The notes beneath the pieces are model-generated. The model was given only the letters and a program-made list of their open reading frames with translations. It had not been told where the DNA came from and made no database searches. Shown one piece after another: positions 1-8,843 of a stretch of 64,000 bases of DNA. Made by a program: the position numbers and the translations under genes. This stretch comes from Marinobacter sp. (GTDB taxonomy: Bacteria; Pseudomonadota; Gammaproteobacteria; Pseudomonadales; Oleiphilaceae). Numbering within the stretch: the first letter of the stretch is position 1; each line of letters starts with the position of its first letter. The stretch spans positions 62,001 through 126,000 of the forward strand of contig JAGYIS010000010.1 in NCBI GenBank assembly GCA_018402255.1. Direction: 5' to 3'.

Positions 1-133
1 CAGACCGGGGAGTACAGAGAGCCTAGTCTAGCGAAAGATGAGGCAAAGGAGCCGCCCCAACAGGATGTTGCATCATGCGCCACATGGACGAGGCGCAACC
101 AGAATTCAGGAATCTCAGGCAGAGGATCTACCC

Positions 134-208
134 ATGAATAGACTCATTTATATTGTCGGAATCGTGGTTATCATTCTGGTGGTTCTTTCCTTTCTAGGCT
201 TGCGTTGA
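134..208 (+). CDS. Small single-pass membrane peptide, 24 aa
   Basis: This very short reading frame starts with ATG behind an AGAGGA purine run and encodes MNRLIYIVGI... followed by a run of Ile/Val/Leu, ending FLGLR and a TGA stop. Almost the whole peptide is one hydrophobic helix with an Arg at each end. From memory, similar 24-residue peptides occur next to envelope-stress genes in marine gammaproteobacteria, but no function is known to me. A rho-independent terminator lies about 65 bases downstream, which fits a short monocistronic transcript. The size leaves some doubt that it is translated. Confidence 0.55.
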   Translation: MNRLIYIVGIVVIILVVLSFLGLR

Positions 209-271
209 GACGGGGTTATAAATTGCCCCACATTGCCAGTGTGGCTCTGGACCCGCAGTGCCCTTAAGCAC

Positions 272-302
272 CGGCCTCGCTCCCAGCGCAGGCCGTTTTT
301 TT
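272..302 (+). terminator. Rho-independent terminator
   Basis: A CGGCCT/AGGCCG stem (272-277 with 290-295) closes a 12-base loop and is followed by seven T residues. It sits downstream of the small membrane peptide and would end its transcript. Confidence 0.7.
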
Positions 303-541
303 ATGCCTATTTAGAATGACCGCCCGTCAGCATACGTCAGAGTCTGGCTCGGGCTCTTTACCCTACCGATCAAAGCATGTGTGTGCTTGCGAACAGACGG
401 CAGAGTGGTCCGTGACTCATCCTGTTGAAGTGCGCATAACTCAGGCAAATCCAACAACATTTGCTGCGACAAGATCCGCGTCAGGTAAGAATTGGCGCAT
501 TACGGAAATGCAATTTGAACAATGTAAGCAAGGAGCTTCTC

Positions 542-1090
542 ATGATTAGAATAAAGACTGCAGCGATCACTTTCTGTCTGCTAGGTGCCCTGCCCCTGGC
601 AGTATCAGCCCAGTCCGCTGAGTTTGGCCCAATCGAGGGTGACCGTGAATTCTCCCTATCCGGAACTGGCAGTAACGACCGGGATTTCAATAGTGGCAGC
701 TTCGGTGTAACCGGTGATCTAGGCTGGTATCTGCGGAATGATGTCGTAGCCGGCATTCGCCAGAGCGTAAATTATGCTGATATCGAGGGTGAAGGTGTCA
801 CGGATGACTTCTGGAACGGCTCAACCCGTGGCTATCTCGACTATCAATTCCTGAATGATCGCGCACGACCTTTTGTCGGTGCCAGCCTTGGCGGCATCTA
901 TGGCGATGGCGTCAAGGACAGTGCCTTTGCCGGCCTGGAAGCCGGATTAAAGTACTACGTGCAGACCAAGACGTATTTCCTTGCTCGCGCCGAGTATCAG
1001 TTCCTGTTCAGCGACACCAGTGATGCCAACGATGCGTTTCAGGACGACGGAATCTGGGCCTACACAGTGGGTTTGGGCTATAACTTCTGA
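542..1090 (+). CDS. Outer-membrane beta-barrel protein
   Basis: The 182-residue product has a clear Sec signal peptide (about residues 1-22, ending AVSA) and then alternating polar and aromatic strands with the ending YTVGLGYNF, whose C-terminal Phe is typical of outer-membrane barrels. It resembles small OprF/OmpW-like barrels of unknown cargo. The ATG at 542 is preferred to an in-frame start at 461 because AAGGAG lies just upstream and only this start exposes the signal peptide at the N terminus. Its last 13 bases overlap the end of the convergent metalloprotease gene. Confidence 0.8.
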   Translation: MIRIKTAAITFCLLGALPLAVSAQSAEFGPIEGDREFSLSGTGSNDRDFNSGSFGVTGDLGWYLRNDVVAGIRQSVNYADIEGEGVTDDFWNGSTRGYLDYQFLNDRARPFVGASLGGIYGDGVKDSAFAGLEAGLKYYVQTKTYFLARAEYQFLFSDTSDANDAFQDDGIWAYTVGLGYNF

Positions 1091-1857
1091 ACCGGATTAA
1101 GTGCTGATTCAGCAGAAGTGTTGCCGGTGGCCAGTTGACGGTCACTGGCGCTGTGCCCATAAAGCTGTTGTATGCCAAGCAGATCGCCAGGCTGCAATCC
1201 GGGGAAGTTTTCGGTGTAGCGAAAGCCCATTACTTGCCCTGACGGGCCAGGATGATCCAGACCGATGGCGTGGCCGATCTCATGAATAAGTGTGTAGCGT
1301 ATGTCGTAGATTTCGGGGTCTCCACCAAAACCGACCTTCCACTTATGTTCGGGATTCAGGCATATCAAAGCCTGGTCAATGGCGCGTACATCCCCTGTTC
1401 CATCAGTTGAAAAGGTGACATTGGCAAAGGCCCGCCGCTGTGGCTTGCCCTGGGCCCCGAGAATGATGTCTGCATCGCGGGCATTCGAAACCCGTTGAAA
1501 TGAAAGGTCAGCAGCGCGCTCCCAAACCCGGAACGCTGCAGCGGTTTCCTGTACCAGCGTCTCGAATGCCAAGTCCTCACCGGAGAGCGCGTCCATCGGC
1601 GCCAGAACACCGCAATTACGGGCATTATCAAAGTTCAGCGTTTCATCCGCGAAGGCATAAGTTATCCTTGCCCCGGTGCCCAGCCGCTGCTCGCCCCATT
1701 TAACCAGATAACCTTCCAGCTCAAGCAGCCGATAGCCGTCCTGCTTTGCTGAGGCAAGTAGTGGCAGCGACAGTAGCGAAAAACTCACTACTATCAGTGC
1801 TCTGATGATATTCCCTGACCGAAAAACACGTTCCCGCAGTGCCGATGATCGATGCAT
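1078..1857 (-). CDS. Matrixin-like secreted metalloprotease
   Basis: The protein has an N-terminal signal sequence (hydrophobic stretch about residues 20-36, then ASA) and the extended zinc motif HEIGHAIGLDHP near residues 190-201. This is the HExxHxxGxxH signature of the metzincin/matrixin M10 family. A Met (QVMGF) about nine residues further on would be the Met-turn. Predicted role: exported zinc-dependent protein hydrolysis; the substrate is unknown. An in-frame TTG two codons upstream is possible, but ATG is chosen. No convincing ribosome site is visible. The gene converges with the barrel gene and overlaps it by 13 bases. Confidence 0.8.
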   Translation of the reverse strand: MHRSSALRERVFRSGNIIRALIVVSFSLLSLPLLASAKQDGYRLLELEGYLVKWGEQRLGTGARITYAFADETLNFDNARNCGVLAPMDALSGEDLAFETLVQETAAAFRVWERAADLSFQRVSNARDADIILGAQGKPQRRAFANVTFSTDGTGDVRAIDQALICLNPEHKWKVGFGGDPEIYDIRYTLIHEIGHAIGLDHPGPSGQVMGFRYTENFPGLQPGDLLGIQQLYGHSASDRQLATGNTSAESALNPVQKL

Positions 1858-1928
1858 GGCCAAAGAATACGGTCAGCACCGGCGGTTGTCGGTTGTAGTT
1901 TGGTAAAGGAATGTTGATCAGGAAACAA

Positions 1929-3140
1929 TCAACCAAGGCGTGCAAAGGCAAACAGCTCCGTCAGCGAGTGTGGGCGGTTTTCGATCTGCGCGCGCAGCAA
2001 GCCCGCACCAAGCATACTGTAGGTAATACCATTACCACCGTAAGCCAATGCAAAAAGTACGCGCGGCCCATGTTGCGGATGTTGACCAAACAGTGGCAGC
2101 CCATCGCTGGTTTCCGCAAAAGTACCTGCCCAGGCAAACGCCGGCGGGGCCTGAAGATCAGGAAACAAACGGGCAACCTTGCGCTGAAGCGTCGCCGCTT
2201 TGCGGTCTACCATCCGGTCCCGGCGGGCCGGCATGTCGTGATCGTCGTCTTCGCCACCCACCAGAATCCGCCCGTCACCTGTAGCGCGCAAATAGATGTA
2301 CGGTCGGGAAGACTCCCACAGCATGGTATTGGCCAACCAGCCCAGCTGCGCCGGGTCAACAGGATCGCTGATATAAGCATAGCTGCTGAGATTTTTAGCA
2401 ACGCGCGGGCGTAGCCATTGCTGGGACTCGTAGCCGCTGGCGACCACGGTGTGTTTCGCTTTTATCGACATGCCACCGTTGGTTGTGAGTTGAACCGAAT
2501 CTGCCGTGGCGGTCATCGATGTCACCTCGGTGCGGTCGAAAATCCGCACGCCCTTTCGTTGCATTCTATCCAGAAGTCTAGAGGCAAGTCGGTAAGGATC
2601 CACACGTGCCGCCACCGAGCTGAGAATGGCGGCAGATGCCTTTAACCCATACTCCTCTTTTAAAGCTGCGCGGCTTAACCAGCGAACTGGAAACCCGTGT
2701 TGCTTCCGCCAGGTGAATTCATCGTCCAGACTTGAGTAATCCGAGCGGTGGCTGGCGTAGTAGAGGCTCTCACAGGTAGCGAAATCAACATCGCCGACTT
2801 CATGGGCCAATTCACCGATTTCACCGATTGCGCGCAGGCTGGATTGATAGGCTAAAAGCGCTGATGCTTGATCGTAGCGCCTGGCAAGGTCTGTCGCGTG
2901 GGTGTCGATTTCATACTGGAGCAACGCAGTACTGGCCGACGTACTGCCCCAACATATGTCGCGACGGTCAACCACAACCACATCGTGTCCATGGCCCGCC
3001 AGCTCATTTGCAACCAGCGCACCGGTAATGCCCGCGCCCATCACCACTACGTCGCAGGTCAAGTCGGTATCAAGCTGAGGAAACGCATACATCAGGCCGT
3101 TCTTGACAGCCCAGAACGGGTATCCACTTTTCAGGTCCAT
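1929..3140 (-). CDS. FAD-dependent oxidoreductase (DAO family)
   Basis: This 403-residue protein carries the Rossmann dinucleotide motif GAGITG at residues 35-40 followed by an acidic beta-strand end (VVVDRRD). The C-terminal block DGLPLFGQ...YGGNGITYS is characteristic of the D-amino-acid oxidase/glycine oxidase-like family. It probably oxidises an amine or amino acid with FAD in the cytosol; the substrate cannot be read from sequence. GGAG lies a few bases before the ATG. The next genes on the right run divergently, so the 290-base gap at 3141-3434 likely holds both promoters. Confidence 0.8.
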   Translation of the reverse strand: MDLKSGYPFWAVKNGLMYAFPQLDTDLTCDVVVMGAGITGALVANELAGHGHDVVVVDRRDICWGSTSASTALLQYEIDTHATDLARRYDQASALLAYQSSLRAIGEIGELAHEVGDVDFATCESLYYASHRSDYSSLDDEFTWRKQHGFPVRWLSRAALKEEYGLKASAAILSSVAARVDPYRLASRLLDRMQRKGVRIFDRTEVTSMTATADSVQLTTNGGMSIKAKHTVVASGYESQQWLRPRVAKNLSSYAYISDPVDPAQLGWLANTMLWESSRPYIYLRATGDGRILVGGEDDDHDMPARRDRMVDRKAATLQRKVARLFPDLQAPPAFAWAGTFAETSDGLPLFGQHPQHGPRVLFALAYGGNGITYSMLGAGLLRAQIENRPHSLTELFAFARLG

Positions 3141-3434
3141 CTTTCGCTCCTACTCCATCAGCGAGCTATTGGTTCAGCTTCCCGCTCCAGCCGCTGGCGA
3201 TCGTGGCTCACAAATCCTTCCAACGATTACGCTTTTGTTGGCGGCTGCGTGTGCCTGACAGAGTCACCCGGCGGCGGGAACTGTGTCCGTGCGCTACCCC
3301 ACTCAACACAACACAAAAATTCCTGCTACTGCGTTCGTTGGCGCACAGAGCGCCCTCCCCAAGAGCGCCATAGTGAAATGCCAGGTTCGCAAAACGAAGA
3401 GCACCTCCGCCGTCAATTAACGTCGAGAAGATCC

Positions 3435-3527
3435 ATGGCGATCAAAATCAAATCCGCCAAAGCAGCCCCCTGTGTGCTCAAAACCAAAGCCACCATCGCG
3501 CCGTTTGCGGCGATTAAAAGTAAGTGA
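3435..3527 (+). CDS. Small Lys/Ala-rich peptide, 30 aa, coupled to hydrolase
   Basis: A 30-codon frame (MAIKIKSAKA...) ends in TGA inside the sequence GTGA, so its stop overlaps a possible GTG start of the following hydrolase. The peptide is strongly basic (six Lys), has one Cys and no acidic residue. The tight junction suggests translational coupling and argues the frame is real, although the ribosome site (GAGAAG) is modest. I do not recognise the family. It could simply be a leader that sets hydrolase translation. Confidence 0.4.
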   Translation: MAIKIKSAKAAPCVLKTKATIAPFAAIKSK

Positions 3528-3532
3528 CCTTT

Positions 3533-4411
3533 ATGGAAGCCATTCTTCAACCAGTCTCCGCTGATCAATCAACAAAGCACTGCTACGCCGATGTCGGTGG
3601 CGTCAATCTGCACTGGATTGAAATTGGTGATTCCGATGCCAATCCGCCGCTAATCCTGCTGCATGGTCTGAGTGATTGCTACAGCACCTGGAAACACATC
3701 ACCGCTGACCTCGCCAGGGATCGCCGGCTCCTAATTCCAGACTTGCCAGGACATGGCTATTCTGCACGTCCTGATGCCAGTTACGGGATACAGTGGCATG
3801 CGTCAATCATCGCGCAATGGCTCGATCTGCTCGACTTTCAGCAAGTGGACTGTGCAGGTCATTCTTTTGGTGGCGGTGTTGCGCAGATGCTGCTGCTGGA
3901 GTGCCCGCAACGGATCCGCAAGCTGGCACTGTTATCGTCAGGCGGCCTTGGTCGTGAAGTAGCATTTGAGCTGCGACTGGCTTCGATTCCTTGGATTTTC
4001 GAAAAGCTTGGGCAACCCTTCATGGCAACCGGGATGCTGATGGCACTCTGGCACATTGACGACTCGTTGAGCAAAGAGCACATAACAGAGCTCTGTAAGA
4101 TCAACTCACAGAAGGGCTCCGCGCGAGCTCTTGCCCGAACCGTAGGGGATGTTATCAATTGGCGGGGTCAGACCCGGGGCTTTTCTGAGCGTGCCCACGA
4201 AATTGCTGACATGCCGCCAATAGGACTCTTCTGGGGCGACCTTGATCGGATAATTCCAATTGCACACGCCCGCAAGCTGGTTGAAGCACTGGATGACACG
4301 TCGCTCGAAGTCTTTGAGGGGTGTGGGCACTTCCCCCATCACGAACAACCCCAATGTGTTGTCGTGGCTTTCCGGGATTTTTTCAATACGCCGGCGGACT
4401 ATGTGGGTTAA
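3533..4411 (+). CDS. Alpha/beta-fold hydrolase
   Basis: The 292-residue protein has the alpha/beta-hydrolase landmarks in order: an oxyanion-hole HG (LLHGLSD, about residue 44), nucleophile elbow GHSFGG with Ser near 111, an acid in GDLDR near 237 and the catalytic His in GCGHFPHH near 265. It is likely a cytosolic esterase, lipase or C-C hydrolase; no substrate can be assigned. A GTG at 3524 gives a version three residues longer that overlaps the upstream small peptide by four bases; ATG at 3533 is equally plausible. Confidence 0.8.
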   Translation: MEAILQPVSADQSTKHCYADVGGVNLHWIEIGDSDANPPLILLHGLSDCYSTWKHITADLARDRRLLIPDLPGHGYSARPDASYGIQWHASIIAQWLDLLDFQQVDCAGHSFGGGVAQMLLLECPQRIRKLALLSSGGLGREVAFELRLASIPWIFEKLGQPFMATGMLMALWHIDDSLSKEHITELCKINSQKGSARALARTVGDVINWRGQTRGFSERAHEIADMPPIGLFWGDLDRIIPIAHARKLVEALDDTSLEVFEGCGHFPHHEQPQCVVVAFRDFFNTPADYVG

Positions 4412-4498
4412 AGCATCGACTTGGTAGCTAGGCCGGGTCTACTATTTAACTCGCAGTCGCCAATCGGTCCACTGCTTACCCAGATTCCGGAGGACACC

Positions 4499-4585
4499 AT
4501 GAAAAGGAAACCCTACACCAAGAAGCAATTGCACGAGTTGTTGTATCAGGCTTTGGAAACCGAACGCGTGAAGTCACCGTCTTGA
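4499..4585 (+). CDS. Small basic protein, 28 aa, upstream of DUF2254 gene
   Basis: This short frame starts with ATG behind a strong GGAGG and encodes MKRKPYTKKQ... to KSPS. Its TGA stop overlaps the TTG start of the DUF2254 gene (TTGA), a four-base overlap typical of translational coupling. The good ribosome site and the weak TTG downstream suggest that ribosomes enter here and reinitiate. It is basic and helical in character; the function is unknown. Confidence 0.5.
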   Translation: MKRKPYTKKQLHELLYQALETERVKSPS

Positions 4586-5904
4586 CTTCAGACAGGCTGC
4601 GGTTCTTTTTCAGCCGGATTAGAGAGCGACTGTGGATCAAGCCATTGGCGCTTTGTGTATTGTCCATTGGCGGGACCTTCATGGCTATGCTGGCTGACGA
4701 CGCTGGCCTGTCCGGAACGCTGCCCAAGATCACCCTGGAATCGGTCGAAACCCTGCTGTCTATTATGGCGTCCAGCATGCTGGTAATTGCGACCTTTGCG
4801 GTGGGCTCCATGGTGGCTGCCTATGCTTCCGCCAGCACCGGTGCGACTCCTCGCTCCATACCATTGGTCATTGCCGACGACGTCACCCAGAACGCATTAT
4901 CTGCGTTTATCGGTGCCTTTATCTTCAGTATTGTTTCTCTGATAGCCGTCCAAAATCAGATGTTTGGGTCTGCGGGCCGGTTTGCGATTTTCGTGCTTAC
5001 CCTCCTGGTATTTACCATAGTCATCATCACATTTGTTCGCTGGGTGGACCGAATCGCCCGGCTTGGCCGTGTGGTGAATACCATCGAACAAGTTGAAAAG
5101 GCTACCAGAGACGCGCTGGATCGCCGACGTCATGCGCCGACGCTGGGTGCTTTGACTGTGCCCCCGAACGAAGCCGAAGCCAAGTCGATACCGGTATTCT
5201 CATCGACGGTTGGTTATGTTCAGCACATCGATATGGAAACGTTGCAATCCACCGCCGAATCATTCAACTGCCATCTGATGGTGACCGCGTTGCCTGGTAC
5301 GTTCGTTCACGCCCACCGTCCACTGATTCGTATTACACGGGAGACTGCAGGACGTATTGATGCCCGTGACCGGTCGGAACCCGATCCTTTGTCCGGGAGT
5401 CTTGTCAGTGCCTTCACCATCAGCTCAAACCGCACCTTTGAAGATGACCCCCGCTTCGGGCTGCTCGCGCTGTCCGAGATCGCCGACAAGGCACTATCGC
5501 CGGGCATTAATGATCCGGGAACTGCTATTAACGTCATCGGCACATTTGTACGGCTGTTCACCCTTTGGCAGACCCCGCTGGAACCCCAGAACTTACAGGC
5601 CACCACGTATGACCGAGTGTCGGTTCCGGAATTAATGATCGATGATTTGTTCGACGATGCCTTCACCGCCATTGCCCGTGACGGCGCAGGCATGGTGGAG
5701 GTGTCGATCCGGTTGCAGAAAGCCTTCCGTGCCCTTGCCGAAACTGGCGACACTCAAATGGCTGAGGCTGCTAAAAAGCATTCACTAAGAGCCCTGGCCC
5801 ACTCTGAAGTGGCGTTGACACTGTCTGACGATATCGATCTAGTTCGTGCAGAGGCACGTCTGCTCGACCGCCCTCCACCACAAGGGCGTGGGCGGCGTGA
5901 TTGA
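4582..5904 (+). CDS. DUF2254 integral membrane protein
   Basis: The 440-residue product has about four hydrophobic segments in the first 160 residues, separated by an RFFFSRIRERLW basic start, then a long soluble C-terminal region. This matches the DUF2254 predicted membrane protein family, of unknown biochemical role. The start is TTG, overlapping the preceding small gene; no separate ribosome site is evident, so translation is probably coupled. No downstream partner on this strand is seen, and the next operon converges from the right. Confidence 0.75.
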   Translation: MTSDRLRFFFSRIRERLWIKPLALCVLSIGGTFMAMLADDAGLSGTLPKITLESVETLLSIMASSMLVIATFAVGSMVAAYASASTGATPRSIPLVIADDVTQNALSAFIGAFIFSIVSLIAVQNQMFGSAGRFAIFVLTLLVFTIVIITFVRWVDRIARLGRVVNTIEQVEKATRDALDRRRHAPTLGALTVPPNEAEAKSIPVFSSTVGYVQHIDMETLQSTAESFNCHLMVTALPGTFVHAHRPLIRITRETAGRIDARDRSEPDPLSGSLVSAFTISSNRTFEDDPRFGLLALSEIADKALSPGINDPGTAINVIGTFVRLFTLWQTPLEPQNLQATTYDRVSVPELMIDDLFDDAFTAIARDGAGMVEVSIRLQKAFRALAETGDTQMAEAAKKHSLRALAHSEVALTLSDDIDLVRAEARLLDRPPPQGRGRRD

Positions 5905-5969
5905 GTAATTCATCCCAGACTCACTGATTCAGGATGAAAGGCTAACGGCACCTCTCCGTCCGTATCTCC

Positions 5970-6743
5970 CTAATAGCTAGCTCCACGATGGCTGTTACCA
6001 GAGTCCCGGGCAGTTCCAGGCGATGTCGGTGGCGGGGGCGCGGCAGATGGCCCGGGGCCCTTTCCATCTGACGAGTCATCGCCACTTGCGGGGGCATCAT
6101 CGCGGCCTGAACTGTCAGAGGAAGACTTGCCCTGCAAATCTTGAAGCTTTTCCTCTGCCTTTTCCTTGATAGCGTCCGATCCCTTATCGCTCCAATCTCC
6201 CATCACACGGTCCTCCGTCGATGTCTTGGGCAGTAGAGTTCCAAGAGCAGCGCCGGCTGCCATTGCCAGGGCGCCGATCAGCAAGGGCTGTTCAGTTAGC
6301 AGCTGGTTGTACCCGTCGCGCGCGCTGCGAAGTCCGTTACGTGCACTTTCGGCCGTATGGCGACCGCCGTCTTGTACCCGATGTATGGCATCCGTGGCAC
6401 CTTCAGCCACTTTATGGCCTGCTTCCCGGGTCCTTCTGGCGACGTCATGAGATGACGTCTTGGAGCTACTGGAAGCCGTTGCCAGCCAGATCAGGCCCAC
6501 CCCGGCGAGCACAGTGGGAATCGGATTGCTTTCCACGCGGTTAACAAGATTGCGAACGAAATCAACATCACCTGTGTTCCGGACCATTTCAACTCCTCGA
6601 TTGATCAGTTCTCTGGGAGAAAGCTGATGCATCAGCTTTTCAACTGTGCCCTCAAGATCTTTACGTGCACCATCAGCCTCACGCTCCAGATCTGAAGGAT
6701 CCTTTTGCAGGTCGCTTTTAAATTGCTCTTTTGCAGTCGTCAT
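5970..6743 (-). CDS. DUF3618 membrane-associated protein
   Basis: From the ATG at 6743 the protein begins MTTAKEQFKSD and contains a charged, Ser/Arg-rich N-terminal helix region (EREADGARKDLEGTVEKL), a short hydrophobic helix near residues 80-96 and a second one (LLIGALAMAAGAALGTLLP), then a Pro/Ser-rich acidic tail. This is the DUF3618 layout. It is the last gene of a three-gene operon and overlaps the DUF1469 gene by four bases (ATGA). A longer frame exists upstream but lies inside that gene. The operon type is associated with cell-envelope or stress functions; the mechanism is unknown. Confidence 0.75.
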   Translation of the reverse strand: MTTAKEQFKSDLQKDPSDLEREADGARKDLEGTVEKLMHQLSPRELINRGVEMVRNTGDVDFVRNLVNRVESNPIPTVLAGVGLIWLATASSSSKTSSHDVARRTREAGHKVAEGATDAIHRVQDGGRHTAESARNGLRSARDGYNQLLTEQPLLIGALAMAAGAALGTLLPKTSTEDRVMGDWSDKGSDAIKEKAEEKLQDLQGKSSSDSSGRDDAPASGDDSSDGKGPGPSAAPPPPTSPGTARDSGNSHRGASY

Positions 6744-7195
6744 GACACCTTTCCTTTTACTGATTCCATGTCTTTCTGGACGCTGTTTATGGTGCGTTCC
6801 GGCTTCAGGCCGGACGATTGCAGCTTCTTCTTGCCTGCGGTTGCCATAATCAGCCCTATAACAGTCACTACACTCCCAACAAGCAGAGCGGCCATCCAAA
6901 GCTCCATCACCTGTCCAAGCCCCAACGTGGCGGCGGCAAGCAGAAACAGGTAGCCGGAATTCAATACCACCACGGCGCTGAGCAGGCCTGAGAGACCTTT
7001 TTTGGAGTCGCTGAGTGTTTGGGAAACCTCCGAACCCGCCAGAGCCAGTTCCTTGCGAAAGAGGAGTGCGAGATCGTCGATCAGATGCCGGACCAGCTCA
7101 TAGAACCGAACCTTGTCCTCGTGCGGGTTGGCAGGTTGAACTCCACCATTTGACCTGGGCGAATCGAGATTTCCATTGTGAGCGGCATCTGCCAT
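6740..7195 (-). CDS. Phage-holin-family protein (DUF1469)
   Basis: This 151-residue protein has a soluble N terminus with an amphipathic helix (ELVRHLIDDLALLFRKEL) and two adjacent transmembrane helices near residues 70-120, the typical DUF1469/holin-X architecture. Despite the name, chromosomal copies are usually not lysis proteins. It lies between a frameshifted gene and the DUF3618 gene, overlapping the latter by four bases, so the three are co-transcribed. Confidence 0.8.
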   Translation of the reverse strand: MADAAHNGNLDSPRSNGGVQPANPHEDKVRFYELVRHLIDDLALLFRKELALAGSEVSQTLSDSKKGLSGLLSAVVVLNSGYLFLLAAATLGLGQVMELWMAALLVGSVVTVIGLIMATAGKKKLQSSGLKPERTINSVQKDMESVKGKVS

Positions 7196-7236
7196 GTTAG
7201 CCTCCTGGAATTCCTTGTTGGGGTGGTCTTGGTCAG

Positions 7237-7754
7237 TCAGCCATGTCCACGAGTCGATCTTGCCGATGCTTTGAAAAACCGACTCAAGGCGATGCCAATG
7301 CCGACACTGCCAAGCACGAAAATCGTCGGGTTTTGGCGAGCCAGGCGAGCGAGATCCTGAATCAGGTCTTCAGTGGAACGTTTTTCAAGTCGTTCGGCGT
7401 ATTCAGACAGGCCGGTCGCGATGGAGGTGGTTGTCTTAGCCAGCGTTTCTTCCCCTGGTCCCGGAGAGTGTCCGCCGCCCGCCCCAAGGCCTCAGAGCCG
7501 TGACTAACGGTACTGGTAACCGCCCTTTTTGCGTTATCCGTGCCTTCTTTTACTTTGGCTTTTGCGGCGTTCTTCATTTCAACGGCAAACTCGCTGGCAC
7601 CGCTTTCGGCCGAACCCGTTTCAGCGTTCGGCTCGGAACGCTGTTCATTCCCGGCTGCGCTCGTCGGCTGCATCGAGGCACCTGGCTGTGGCGGCGATTT
7701 AGGCGGTGGCTGCGTGCCTCTGCCTTGCTGAGTATTCGGATTGTTTGGTTCCAT
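7237..7754 (-). pseudogene. Frameshifted stress-type protein, first gene of holin-like operon
   Basis: The ATG at 7754 follows an AGGAGA ribosome site and opens a Pro/Gln/Ala-rich frame that reads well to ...ALGRAADTLRDQG (about residue 101) and then goes off frame to a stop at 7362. Adding one G to the G run at about 7452-7455 restores a family-like continuation (EETLAKTTTSIATGLSEYAE ... QNPTIFVLGSVGIGIAL ...) to a TGA at 7237, giving about 172 residues. The restored C terminus has the expected single hydrophobic helix. This is either a recent one-base deletion or a homopolymer sequencing error. Confidence 0.6.
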
Positions 7755-8056
7755 CACATTTCTCCTGAGACGCTGAGTGACATTTGCAAACTATTAGTGT
7801 TTGAACACAAATAGACTTTGCATAGCACGTGCCAAAGGCTTTGATGTCGCGTCCCACAAGACCCGGCGAGTGAAAAGCAAAGCCGCCAGGCAGGGTTGAT
7901 AGAGGTAAAGATGGCAAGATGTGCAAGTAATCGGAAAATTCTACTTAAACGGCTTCGTTGGGGAGTCTGATTGAATCGTGGTCAATGGGGAAAGGTCGGA
8001 GGGCGACGACTGTCGCACTCCGATTACTCTTACAAGGTCTCTTCAGATTCCAGCTT

Positions 8057-8443
8057 TCACTGGTCCAAAGTGGTCTCTGGTGTCGATTGAGAGCCGCTGC
8101 CAAATTCCTTATTGGTCACGCTTCCATCGCCATCACGGTCGTACTGCTTCATCATACGGGCACCGCGATCCTTATTGCCTTGATCATCCGGGCTTCCTGC
8201 CGCAGTCGCGCCGAAGCGATTGAGCTCGCTCTCATCCAGCTTGCCATCCTTGTTCAGGTCAAGCCGATCGAAATCCGCGTTATCGACAGATGTTCCTGCC
8301 TGATCTCTGGTGTCATAGCCGCCAGCGGAGCTCTGGCCAGTCATATGCGACTTGTCATCACCCATTGTCTTTTCTGATGCCACCAGTGGCGCAGAGAGTA
8401 ACGCAGCCGAAATCGCTGTTGAGATTAGCAATTGTTTTAACAT
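8057..8443 (-). CDS. Secreted EF-hand protein
   Basis: From the ATG at 8443 the 128-residue product starts with a signal peptide (MLKQLLISTAISAALLSAPLVAS) and carries two EF-hand loops, DLNKDGKLDESE near residue 67 and DRDGDGSVTNKE near residue 105, both with Asp/Asn at positions 1, 3 and 5 and Glu at position 12. It should be a periplasmic or surface Ca2+-binding protein. A longer upstream in-frame extension lacks a signal peptide at its N terminus and is not favoured. Confidence 0.8.
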   Translation of the reverse strand: MLKQLLISTAISAALLSAPLVASEKTMGDDKSHMTGQSSAGGYDTRDQAGTSVDNADFDRLDLNKDGKLDESELNRFGATAAGSPDDQGNKDRGARMMKQYDRDGDGSVTNKEFGSGSQSTPETTLDQ

Positions 8444-8843
8444 GATAGATTCCTCTTGGAAAAATTGGATATTCCGGACTTGTGTCCGGTGACACCATTC
8501 ATTCCGCAAGCCCCGTGCCATGCCCGAGAGCTGACACTGTGCTGAATCTGCTTTTCTTTTTTTAAACAATTACTTTCAGGCAGTTAGTAAAGTTATCGCT
8601 TGGCACCCCAGGTACACGTTCGGAAGTATTGGCACCGATCATCCTGCAGACACAGGTTTAGGCCGGTCATATTTGCTTATTACTTGCTCAAATTTACCGA
8701 ATGCCAATTCGTTGGCCCTACAAAGGTATGTTTTCAGCTGCGTTGGCAATCGCACAGAGGCGGGCTTTATTACCGTGTTAGCTTGGACAGACGGAATGGG
8801 CCCATTCGAAATTAGGCCGAATCTAAGTGAAAAGGAACGATTC

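Noticed and set aside
2868..3527. A long plus-strand frame antisense to the FAD oxidoreductase
   Set aside because: It is antisense to a well-supported gene and has no domain; only its last 30 codons (from 3435) form a plausible small gene.
8600..8660. Sigma-54 promoter (TGGCAC motifs near 8600 and 8631)
   Set aside because: The downstream GC elements are not at the required spacing from GG.
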